A DNA stretch of 57,393 nucleotides from Pseudonocardiaceae bacterium (lineage in GTDB: Bacteria > Actinomycetota > Actinomycetes > Mycobacteriales > Pseudonocardiaceae): contig WHSY01000022.1 in NCBI GenBank assembly GCA_009379815.1, positions 1-57,393 of the forward strand, in the 5' to 3' direction. Positions 17,765-25,074 of the stretch are shown piece after piece. A model generated the notes under the pieces. That model was given only the letters and a program-made list of their open reading frames with translations. It had not been told where the DNA came from and ran no database searches. How positions within the stretch are numbered: the stretch's first letter is position 1; each line of letters opens with the position of its first letter. The translations under genes and the position numbers were made by a program.

Positions 17765-18906
17765 GCAGCCTCCACCACGACGCTGACGTGCGAGGACAGC
17801 ACGCCGCCGTCCGCGTGGACGAATCCTGTCCGCGGCCGGCCTGCAACCTGGCGCCCACCCGCCGCACGGCGCAACTGAGTCACCACTTCGACGAGGTGGG
17901 CCATGCCGCCGGCGACCCCGCAGTGGCCGTAGGACAGCAGCCCGCCGTGGGTGTTGAGCGGCAGCGCCCCCGCCCGGTCGAACCGGCCGGCCGCGACGTC
18001 GGCGCCGCTGCGGCCGGGCGCGCTGAACCCGATCTCCTCCAACAGCAGTGCGACGGTGATGGTGAAGCTGTCGTAGACGCCGGCGATGTCGATGTCGGAG
18101 ACGCCCCGCCCGGCCCGATCGAGCGCCTGCCCGGCGCAGCGGCGGGCGCCGAAGTCGTCGAAGTCGGCTTCGCTGACGTGCTGGTGGCGATGCGCCTCTC
18201 CCACCCCGGCGATCCGCACCCCCACGTCCCGCGGCGGTCCCGCGGTGACCACGAAGGCCGCCCCGCCGTCCGACACGGGGCAGCAGTCCAGCAGTCGCAG
18301 CGGTTCGGCGATCCGGGCGGAGCTGCCGACGTCGGCCACGGTGATCGGCGAGCGGAAGTGGGCGCCGTCGACAGCCGCGGCGTGCGCGCGCATCTGGACC
18401 GCGAACGGCGCCAGGTCGGCCGGCTCGAGGCCGTGCTCGGCGAGATACCGCGAGGCGAGCAACGCGTAGTAGGCGGGGACGGTGGCGCCGACCGGCACTT
18501 CGTGCTCGCGGTGCCCGACCTGGGCCAGTGTCCGGGTCGAGGTGTCAGTGCTCTGCCCGCTGGCCCGGTCCTCACCGGCGGCCACGAGCACAACCTCGGC
18601 GTCGCCCGCCTCGATCAGCCGGGCCGCCGCGGCCACCATCGCGAGGCCGGTCGCGCCGCCGACGCTCATCCCGTAGGCGATGTCCGGGCGGGCACCGAGG
18701 TGTTCGGCGAGCAGGTCGGCCGGCATGAGGTGGCCGGTCGTGGTGGCGTAGCCGGCCAGCACCGCGTCGACCTGACGGGGTGCGACGCCGGCGTCGTCGA
18801 GCGCGTCATGCGCTGCGACGGCCTGCCAGTCGAGGACGCTGCGCCCCGGCTGCCGTCCGAACGGGGTCAGTCCCACCCCGGCCAGCCATGGCCCGCGCAG
18901 CCTCAC
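17761..18906 (-). CDS. thiolase / lipid-transfer-protein-like thiolase
   Basis: A 381-aa protein of the thiolase superfamily. The N-terminus (LAGVGLTPFGRQPG) and DALDDAG are typical, but the nucleophile-cysteine position reads GYGMSVGGATGLAM near 97-108, so the usual acylated cysteine appears replaced. The C-terminal half has CPVSDGGAAFVV, YDSFTITVALLLEEIG, NTHGGLLSYGHCGVAGGMAH. That pattern is the SCP-x/Ltp2-like subgroup, which often performs retro-aldol or related cleavage with a DUF35 partner. I choose the GTG at 18906, which overlaps the preceding MaoC stop. The frame runs further upstream but is not conserved-looking. Confidence 0.86.
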   Translation of the reverse strand: MRLRGPWLAGVGLTPFGRQPGRSVLDWQAVAAHDALDDAGVAPRQVDAVLAGYATTTGHLMPADLLAEHLGARPDIAYGMSVGGATGLAMVAAAARLIEAGDAEVVLVAAGEDRASGQSTDTSTRTLAQVGHREHEVPVGATVPAYYALLASRYLAEHGLEPADLAPFAVQMRAHAAAVDGAHFRSPITVADVGSSARIAEPLRLLDCCPVSDGGAAFVVTAGPPRDVGVRIAGVGEAHRHQHVSEADFDDFGARRCAGQALDRAGRGVSDIDIAGVYDSFTITVALLLEEIGFSAPGRSGADVAAGRFDRAGALPLNTHGGLLSYGHCGVAGGMAHLVEVVTQLRRAAGGRQVAGRPRTGFVHADGGVLSSHVSVVVEAA

Positions 18907-19358
18907 GCGCCCGTCCCGGGCCGCACGGCGACCAGCACGTCCATCCGGCCGTCCTGGGTCAGCTCGTCGCGCTGGTTGAGCAGCGAGAACTGCCGCGCCA
19001 CCACGCCCGCGTCGCGCTTGCTCGTCAGCCGGGTGCCGACGATCCGCACTCCGCAGCGCACCGTGTCGCCGATCTTGACGGGCGCGCGGAACCGCCAGTC
19101 GTCGATGCCCAGCAGTGCCACGGCGCTGCCCTCGAACGCGCCGGTGCGCGAGATCAGGCCCAGGCACAACGAGACGCCGAGCAGCCCGTGCGCGATGCGG
19201 TCCCCAAAGCGGCTCGCGCCCGCGAACTCGGCGTCGGTGTGGACGGGGTTGTAGTCACCGGTCCACGCGGCGAAGGACACGATGTCGGCCTCGGTGACGG
19301 TGCGGGCCGGGGACACGATCTCCTGGCCCTCGGCGAAGTCCTCGAAGTACAGTGGCAT
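18903..19358 (-). CDS. MaoC family dehydratase
   Basis: A 151-aa single-hotdog protein. The hydratase-2 signature is ADIVSFAAWTGDYNPVHTDAE near 24-44 with the catalytic Asp and His, followed by RIAHGLL. The size and motif match enoyl-CoA hydratases of the MaoC type. It is the first gene of a tight minus-strand set (MaoC, thiolase, DUF35, with GTGA overlaps) that would hydrate an enoyl-CoA and cleave the product. The IclR regulator gene 18 bases upstream probably belongs to the same transcript. The substrate is unknown; the ring-acid transporter and ligases nearby suggest an aromatic or alicyclic acid. Confidence 0.88.
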   Translation of the reverse strand: MPLYFEDFAEGQEIVSPARTVTEADIVSFAAWTGDYNPVHTDAEFAGASRFGDRIAHGLLGVSLCLGLISRTGAFEGSAVALLGIDDWRFRAPVKIGDTVRCGVRIVGTRLTSKRDAGVVARQFSLLNQRDELTQDGRMDVLVAVRPGTGA

Positions 19359-19376
19359 CCGCGTTCTCCTCGATCC

Positions 19377-20195
19377 TCAACTGGCCTTGCGACCGCTGTC
19401 GGGCGCCGCCCGGGACGACGCATCGGTCACCGCGCCCAGGTCGGCGGTGCAGCGCGTCGCGATCTCCCGCATGATGGTGCACACCGCGTGCCTGCAGTCC
19501 TCGTCGAGCGCGTCGAGCAGGCCGAGGACCACCAGCACACCCGCCAGCTCGTGCCGCGCGTCGACGACGGCGCACGACGCCGCGTAGACCCCGGGGATGT
19601 ACTCGGCCTTCGACTCGAGGATCTCCCCGACACGCAGCGCGTCGACCTGCTCCAGGTACCGGGTCCGATCGGTCGTCGTCTGCGAGGTGAGCTGCGGCAG
19701 ACCGCCGGCGAGCAACCGCTCCCGCTCCTCGTCGCCTGCGAAGGCCATGACCCACTTGCCGTAGGAGACCGAGGTGAGGGGGAACCGGTTCCCGACCGAG
19801 ACGCTCACCCCGGTGACACCCGCGCACTCCTCCTTCGCCACGTACATCATCCGGTCGCCCGACACGCACTGCACGAACGCCGCGGTCAGCCCGGTTCGCG
19901 CCGCAGCGGCACCCAGCAGCGGCCGAACCCGGCTCAGCGCATCGAGCCCCTCCTCGGCGCGCGCGCCGATCACGACCGCGTACTGGCCGAGGGAGTACCG
20001 GCGAGATCCCTCGTCGTAGCGCAGCAGCTCGTGTGCCTGCAGCGTGCACAGCACCCGCAGACAGGTCGTCTTGGGCACCTGCAGCGCCGTCGCGATCTCG
20101 GACAGGGTACTGGCCCGGGTGCGGTACCGGCTCAGCAGTTTGAGCGCGCCGGCCGCGAGATCCGCGGCCGGCGAATGATAGCGAGCATGTTTCAT
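19377..20195 (-). CDS. IclR family transcriptional regulator
   Basis: A 272-aa regulator with an N-terminal winged helix (AGALKLLSRYRTRASTLSEIATALQVPKTTCLRVL, helix-turn-helix near 29-52). The C-terminal GAF-like ligand domain includes VSVSVGNRFPLTSVSYGKWVMAF and a late cysteine in YAASCAVVDARHELAGVLVV, as in the family. IclR proteins respond to small metabolites and control catabolic operons. It diverges from the ABC importer operon. Two dyads in the 214-base gap (20189-20204 and 20300-20313) are good candidates for its operators. It is likely autoregulated because the first dyad covers its own start codon. Confidence 0.9.
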   Translation of the reverse strand: MKHARYHSPAADLAAGALKLLSRYRTRASTLSEIATALQVPKTTCLRVLCTLQAHELLRYDEGSRRYSLGQYAVVIGARAEEGLDALSRVRPLLGAAAARTGLTAAFVQCVSGDRMMYVAKEECAGVTGVSVSVGNRFPLTSVSYGKWVMAFAGDEERERLLAGGLPQLTSQTTTDRTRYLEQVDALRVGEILESKAEYIPGVYAASCAVVDARHELAGVLVVLGLLDALDEDCRHAVCTIMREIATRCTADLGAVTDASSRAAPDSGRKAS

Positions 20196-20204
20196 ATGCG
20201 AAAC
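20189..20204. promoter_or_regulatory. candidate IclR operator over its own start codon
   Basis: GTTTC-ATATGC-GAAAC is an inverted repeat with 5-bp arms. It spans the regulator's start codon (20193-20195, minus strand). The half-site TTTC/GAAA recurs in the second dyad 111 bases away. Assignment to IclR is inference. Confidence 0.4.
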
Positions 20205-20299
20205 TCCATGCCGTATCCGAGACGAGCGTCACCATGGCGAGCGGTCGAGCTGGATGTCAACCACCTGGGTCCGGTCGGCCCAGCGCTCGCACCGCTCGA

Positions 20300-20326
20300 T
20301 TTCACTGGTGAAACGCGGGGTTGACA
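20300..20326 (+). promoter_or_regulatory. palindrome plus -35 box upstream of the ABC importer operon
   Basis: TTTCAC-TG-GTGAAA (20300-20313) is a perfect palindrome. Eight bases later comes TTGACA (20321-20326), a consensus -35 hexamer. No good -10 is found 16-18 bases further, so the promoter may need an activator. The arrangement fits IclR binding just upstream of the polymerase and activating, or repressing, the transporter genes that start at 20410. Confidence 0.45.
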
Positions 20327-20409
20327 CTTCCGTCGTATCGAGAAAACGTGCTGCCGGGACACGGCCGCCGCCAGCAGGCCCCGAGCAGCGCGTAGCAGCA
20401 GGAGGCCCG

Positions 20410-21621
20410 ATGAAGAGAACGTCTCGTGCCAGGGCCCGCCTCGCGGCCGCCGGCGCGGCACTGGCCCTCACCGCAACGGCATGCGGCGGGTCCGGCGGTG
20501 CGGGCGGCGGCACCGAAACCCTGAACATGGGCGCGCTGTTCGCCATGACCGGCGAGGGGTCGTTCTACGGCGACGTGATGAGCAAGGGGTCGCAGCTCGC
20601 GGTCGACCAGGTCAACTCGGGCGGCGGAGCGCACGGCTACACGTTCGAACTGCAGGTGGAGGACCACCGCAGCGGCCAGGTCGATGCCGCGGTGTCCGCC
20701 GCGCGCAAACTCCTCAACGTCGACGGCGCGACCGTGCTGCTGTCGTCCTTCACCGCCCCGACGGTCGCCGTGCAGCCGCTCGCGGTCGACCAGGGCGTCC
20801 TGCTGCTCAACGGCGGCGGCGTCGGCAGTGACCTCGTCGGCAAGGAGAACCTCTACAACAACCGCATGCTCGGCGCGCAGTTGCTGCCCGCGATGGTGAG
20901 CTGGTCGGCCGAGCGGCACAACGCGCAGCGGGTTGCCACGATCTTCTGGAACGACGCGGCGGGCAGGTCCGACAACGAGGCCGTCAAACAGGGCTGCCAG
21001 CAGGCCGGCTGCCAGGTCGTGGCCGAGGAACCGCATGCGATCGGGACGACCGACTACTCGGCACAGCTGGCGAGGATCCGCTCCGCGAACCCGGACATGC
21101 TGGTCATCGGCTCCTACGGCAACGACGTCGGCTACATCATCCAGCAGGCCCGCCGGGTCGGCCTGACCGTCCCGATCATCGGCAACGAGTGGACGCCCGA
21201 CGCGGCGAAGATCGCCGGGCAGGCGATGGAGGGCTACACCGCCATCATCGACCGGTTCGACCCGGCCACGAGCGACCCCGAGGGCAAGGCGTTCGCGCAG
21301 GAGTACGAGCGCAGGTACGGCGAGGAACCGGAGTTCTACGCGGCCAACTACTACGACCTCACCCGGTTCGTGCTTCCCGCTCTGATCAAGATGGCCGGCG
21401 ACGCCGGTGAGGACCCGACCGAGCCCGGCGTGCTCGCGGCCGAGATGGCGACCGCCGTCGAGCAGGGACACGAGTTCGACACGGTCTACGGCGAGTCCAT
21501 GACGTTCAACCAGGACGGCACCGTGGTCAAGCCAGCCGCGGTATTCGAGGCAGACGGGCAGGGACAGATCACACCCATCGCCACGTTCGAGGACGGCCGG
21601 ATCGTGATGCCGGGCGGCTGA
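20410..21621 (+). CDS. ABC transporter substrate-binding lipoprotein, branched-chain amino acid type
   Basis: A 403-aa type I periplasmic-binding protein. The signal peptide (basic RTSRARAR, hydrophobic core, then LTATAC with Cys25) suggests a lipoprotein anchored outside the membrane. The Leu/Ile/Val-binding fold is visible in LNMGALFAMTGEGSFYG, GSQLAVDQVN, SFTAPTVAVQPLA, DYSAQLARIRSANPDMLVIGSYG and YYDLTRFVLPAL. It is the first gene of the importer operon, with AGGAGG just before the ATG. In catabolic clusters such proteins often bind aromatic or alicyclic acids rather than amino acids. The CoA ligase at the end of the operon supports that reading. Confidence 0.9.
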   Translation: MKRTSRARARLAAAGAALALTATACGGSGGAGGGTETLNMGALFAMTGEGSFYGDVMSKGSQLAVDQVNSGGGAHGYTFELQVEDHRSGQVDAAVSAARKLLNVDGATVLLSSFTAPTVAVQPLAVDQGVLLLNGGGVGSDLVGKENLYNNRMLGAQLLPAMVSWSAERHNAQRVATIFWNDAAGRSDNEAVKQGCQQAGCQVVAEEPHAIGTTDYSAQLARIRSANPDMLVIGSYGNDVGYIIQQARRVGLTVPIIGNEWTPDAAKIAGQAMEGYTAIIDRFDPATSDPEGKAFAQEYERRYGEEPEFYAANYYDLTRFVLPALIKMAGDAGEDPTEPGVLAAEMATAVEQGHEFDTVYGESMTFNQDGTVVKPAAVFEADGQGQITPIATFEDGRIVMPGG

Positions 21622-21652
21622 CGTCACCGAGTCCTTCCCACCCTCGGAGGCA

Positions 21653-22561
21653 GTGATCCATCCAGCAACGGCGATCCATCCAGCAACGGCGGACTTCGGC
21701 CCCGCACCGCAGCTCGCGTTCGACGGACTGCTCGTCGGCAGCTTCTACGCGATGCTCGCGGTGAGCTTCGGGATCATCTTCTCCACCACCAGGACGTTCC
21801 ACTTCGCGCACGCCCTCACGTTCACGGTCGGCGCGTATGCGGGGGTGGTCGCTGCCGAGGCCGGCCTCCCGTTCTGGTCGGCGGTGCTCCTCGGCGCGCT
21901 CGCGGCAGCCTTCTTCGGGGTCGCCAGCGACCTGCTTGTGTATCGGCCGCTGCGACGCCGGCAGGCGAAGCAGCTCAACATCTTCCTCGCGTCGCTGGGT
22001 TTCCTCATCGCGGGCGAAGCGGTCGTGCAGTACGTGTTCGGGCCCAATTCACGGCCGCTACCGAGCGTCCCGGTGACCGGTGTGCAGTTCGGATCGCTGG
22101 CCACCAGCTCGCTACAGATCCTCATCGCGGTGGTCAGCTGGTTGTTCGTGCTGCTCGTCGCGGCGTTCCTGCGGTGGTCGAAGTACGGGCTGGCGATCCG
22201 CGGGGTCGAGAGCAACGCGGTACTGGCCGACGCGTTCGGCGTCAGCCGGACGCTGATCTTCGTGCTGGTCTTCTTCATCGGATCGTTTCTCGCCGGCGCC
22301 GGGGGCGTGCTCTTCGCCGCGCGGGATACGGCAACACCGGGCATGGGGCTCGAGCCGCTGCTCGCCGCGTTCATCGCGGTGTTCATCGGCGGCATCGGGA
22401 GCATCGCGGGAGCCGCCGTCGGGGGGCTCGTCCTCGGGTTCGCAGAAAGCCTCGGCGCCATCGTGCTGCCGGGCTACCTCACGAACATCGTCGCCTTCGT
22501 GATCCTGTTCCTCGTCCTGGTCGTGCGACCTCGCGGCCTGCTGGCCCCCCGGACGACCTGA
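21653..22561 (+). CDS. ABC transporter permease, LivH-like
   Basis: A 302-aa membrane protein with about eight hydrophobic helices. It has the LivH features: AFDGLLVGSFYAMLAVSFGIIFSTTRTFHFAHA at the first helices, KYGLAIRGVESNAVLADAFGV (the loop contacting the ATPase) near 180-200, and AAFIAVFIGGIGSIAGAAVGGLVLG. It forms the membrane channel with the LivM half of the next gene. The start is a GTG with GGAGG ahead. The N-terminus contains a tandem hexapeptide encoded by an 18-bp duplication (see 21655-21690); the mature family start would lie after it. Confidence 0.9.
   Translation: MIHPATAIHPATADFGPAPQLAFDGLLVGSFYAMLAVSFGIIFSTTRTFHFAHALTFTVGAYAGVVAAEAGLPFWSAVLLGALAAAFFGVASDLLVYRPLRRRQAKQLNIFLASLGFLIAGEAVVQYVFGPNSRPLPSVPVTGVQFGSLATSSLQILIAVVSWLFVLLVAAFLRWSKYGLAIRGVESNAVLADAFGVSRTLIFVLVFFIGSFLAGAGGVLFAARDTATPGMGLEPLLAAFIAVFIGGIGSIAGAAVGGLVLGFAESLGAIVLPGYLTNIVAFVILFLVLVVRPRGLLAPRTT
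21655..21690 (+). repeat. two perfect tandem copies of an 18-bp unit
   Basis: GATCCATCCAGCAACGGC occurs at 21655-21672 and again at 21673-21690. The unit is in frame, so the permease N-terminus reads IHPATA twice. It begins one base after the start codon's TG and probably arose by slippage. It could alter initiation, since each copy brings the same context near the start. Confidence 0.85.
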
Positions 22562-22579
22562 GGCCCGGGGGCAGCGACC

Positions 22580-24343
22580 ATGGCCTTCTACGTCGACATC
22601 GTCAACTCGGCGCTGATCGTCGCCGTGCTCGGGTTCTCGCTGAACTTCCTGATCGGGTACACCGGCCTGATCTCGCTGGCTCAGGGCGCGATGTACGGCG
22701 TCGGTGCCTACGCGACCGCCATCGTGGCCACCAGGGCCGGCCTCGACCTCCCGCTGACGGTGGTGCTGTCCGTCGCCGTCACCGCGGTCGGCTACACCCT
22801 CATCGCCTGGCCGGCACTCCGAGTGACCGGCGAGTACCTCATCCTGCTCACGCTCGCCGTCCAGTTCGTGCTGGTCGGCGTCTACACCTCCTGGACCTCG
22901 GTGACCGGGGGCAGCGGCGGCATCGCAGGGATCCCCCGCCCCACCTGGCTGACCGGCAGCGAGTTCCCCTCCCCGACCGACCTTCTCCCGTTCGTACTCG
23001 TGATCTTCTTCATCGGCCTCGGCCTGTCGCTGTGGATCGGCCACTCGCCGTTCGGGCGGACCTTGCGCGCAGTGCGGGAGAACGAGAGCGCGGCGGTGAG
23101 CATCGGCAAGAACGTCACCTACTACAAGGTCATGGTGTTCCTGCTCGCCGGGGTACTGGCGGGCCTGGCCGGTGCCGCGTACGCCCACTACCTGGCGTTC
23201 GTCAGCCCCGTCAGCTTCTCGCTGGACCAGTCGATCTTCCTGATCGCGGTGATCGTGCTCGGCGGCGCGGGCAACATCTTCGGCACGGTCCTCGGGTCGT
23301 TCATCCTGGTGGGCTTCCCGCAGCTGCTGCTGCTGCTCGAACTGGACAACCAGGTCGCCGGGCTGGCGCAGCGGTTCGCCTACGGCCTGCTGCTCGTCCT
23401 GTTCATGATCTACCGGCCGCAGGGGCTCGTCCCGGAATACCTGCATATCCCGCTGCGGCGCGTGGCCCCGGCGCGGCGCCGGCGCGATGTGGTTGCCGGA
23501 ACGCGGCGTTCGCGCAATCCGGGCCCTCCGACAGGCGACGGCGACGGCGACCACCCGGTCGTCGTGGCGACCGAGCTGTGCAAGAGCTTCGGCGGCGTGC
23601 GTCCCGCCGACGGGCTGAGCCTGTCCCTGCCCCGCGGGAAGATCACCGCCCTCGTGGGACCGAACGGGGCCGGCAAGACGACGGTGTTCAACCTGCTCAC
23701 CGGGGTCACCAGCCTGGACGCGGGGCGCGTCGAGCTGCACGGACGCGACGTCACCGACCTCGCCGCCTGGCAGCGCACCGGCCTCGGGCTGGCGCGCACG
23801 TTCCAGGACGTCCGCATCTTCGGTGGCATACGGGTCATCGACAACGTCACCACCGCCATTCCCGACCAGCCGGGCGACCGCGTGTCCTCGTTGTTCGGCC
23901 GCCCCTGGGCGACGTGGCGCACCAGCGTCGACACGACCGAGAAGGCGCTGTCCTACCTCGACTTCGTCGGCCTCGCCGACCGCGCCGGGGCGCTCGCCTC
24001 CACCCTCGCCTTCGCGGAGCAGAAGCTGCTCGGCCTCGCCCGGCTGATGGCCACGGAAGCCGACGTGCTGCTGCTGGACGAGCCCGCCTCAGGCGTGGAC
24101 CGGCAGTGGGTCGACAAGATCCTCGAGCTGGTGCGGGAGCTCGCCTCGGACGGGCGCACGGTGTGCATCGTCGAGCACAACCTGGAGATCGTCCGGGCGC
24201 TCGCGAGCCATGCGTACTTCATGGATGCCGGGAAGATCGTGGCCGACGGGACCCCGGACGAGCTGATGGCCGACCCGCACCTCGCGAGCATCTACTTCGG
24301 CAGGTCCGGACCTCCCACGGAGGACACCCATGCCGGCGATTGA
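22580..24343 (+). CDS. fused ABC permease-ATPase (LivM-LivG type)
   Basis: A 587-aa fusion. Residues 1-290 are a LivM-like permease (GFSLNFLIGYTGLISLAQGAM, ALRVTGEYLILLTLA, TLRAVRENESAAVSIGKN coupling loop). A basic linker follows near 292-325. Residues ~327-587 are a LivG-like ATPase with Walker A GPNGAGKTT at about 361-369, Q-loop LARTFQDVRIF, Walker B VLLLDEPASGVD and His switch VEHN. The ABC signature reads LAFAEQKLLGLAR instead of LSxGQ, so it lacks the glycine. The asymmetric pair would then have one canonical site, provided by LivF's SGGER. Such LivM-LivG fusions occur in actinobacteria. It overlaps the next gene by 14 bases. Confidence 0.9.
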   Translation: MAFYVDIVNSALIVAVLGFSLNFLIGYTGLISLAQGAMYGVGAYATAIVATRAGLDLPLTVVLSVAVTAVGYTLIAWPALRVTGEYLILLTLAVQFVLVGVYTSWTSVTGGSGGIAGIPRPTWLTGSEFPSPTDLLPFVLVIFFIGLGLSLWIGHSPFGRTLRAVRENESAAVSIGKNVTYYKVMVFLLAGVLAGLAGAAYAHYLAFVSPVSFSLDQSIFLIAVIVLGGAGNIFGTVLGSFILVGFPQLLLLLELDNQVAGLAQRFAYGLLLVLFMIYRPQGLVPEYLHIPLRRVAPARRRRDVVAGTRRSRNPGPPTGDGDGDHPVVVATELCKSFGGVRPADGLSLSLPRGKITALVGPNGAGKTTVFNLLTGVTSLDAGRVELHGRDVTDLAAWQRTGLGLARTFQDVRIFGGIRVIDNVTTAIPDQPGDRVSSLFGRPWATWRTSVDTTEKALSYLDFVGLADRAGALASTLAFAEQKLLGLARLMATEADVLLLDEPASGVDRQWVDKILELVRELASDGRTVCIVEHNLEIVRALASHAYFMDAGKIVADGTPDELMADPHLASIYFGRSGPPTEDTHAGD

Positions 24344-25043
24344 CCCCATTCTCGACATCGCCGGACTGCACACCGGGTACGGCTCGCGGGAGGCGGTGTT
24401 CGACGTCTCGCTGTCGGTCGGCGAGGGTGAGGTGGTCACACTGGTCGGCCACAACGGCGCCGGAAAGACCACGACGCTCAAGGCGGCGATGGGGCTGCTC
24501 GCGGTGTGGGCGGGCGAGATCCGCTTCCTCGACCGGCGGATCACCAACTCCTCCAGCGCCGCCAACGTCCGCCGCGGGCTGTGCATGCTGCTCGAGGACG
24601 ACTTCGTGTTCCGTGACCTCACCGTGGCGGAGAACCTCCAGCTCGCCGCATTCACCACGGCCTCGGACCGGGCGGCCGAGATCCGCCGCGACGTGTTCGA
24701 GCTGCTGCCGGTGCTCGCGGACCGGCGCGGGCAGCGCGCCGGGACCATGAGCGGGGGCGAGCGACGGATGCTCAGCGTCGGGATGGCGCTGATGTCGGAG
24801 GCGAGGATGCTGCTGCTCGACGAGCCGTCGCTCGGGCTGGCACCGGTCCTGGTCGAGCAGGTGATGGGCCTGATCGAGCAGCTGGTGGCCGAGCGAGGGC
24901 TGTCCGTGCTCATGGTGGAGCAGAACGTCGACCAGGCGCTGCGGATCGCCGACCGCGCCTACGTGCTGCGCGCCGGTCGTATCGTCGTGGAAGAGGACGC
25001 GTCCGCGCTCCGGCAGCGGTCCCAATGGTGGGATCTGTTCTGA
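24330..25043 (+). CDS. ABC transporter ATP-binding protein, LivF-like
   Basis: A 237-aa ATPase with Walker A GHNGAGKTTT near 40-49, Q-loop CMLLEDDFVFRDLTV near 88, signature MSGGERRML near 139-147, Walker B MLLLDEPSLGLAP and His-switch region VEQNVDQAL. The LivF-type spacing and the C-terminal RIVVEEDASAL are present. It forms the second nucleotide-binding subunit of the importer. It overlaps the end of the fused permease-ATPase gene by 14 bases, which implies coupled translation. The gene after it is an acyl-CoA ligase, likely acting on the imported acid. Confidence 0.93.
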   Translation: MPAIDPILDIAGLHTGYGSREAVFDVSLSVGEGEVVTLVGHNGAGKTTTLKAAMGLLAVWAGEIRFLDRRITNSSSAANVRRGLCMLLEDDFVFRDLTVAENLQLAAFTTASDRAAEIRRDVFELLPVLADRRGQRAGTMSGGERRMLSVGMALMSEARMLLLDEPSLGLAPVLVEQVMGLIEQLVAERGLSVLMVEQNVDQALRIADRAYVLRAGRIVVEEDASALRQRSQWWDLF

Positions 25044-25074
25044 GGCGGGACCTGTTCTGACGAGAGGTGCACCG

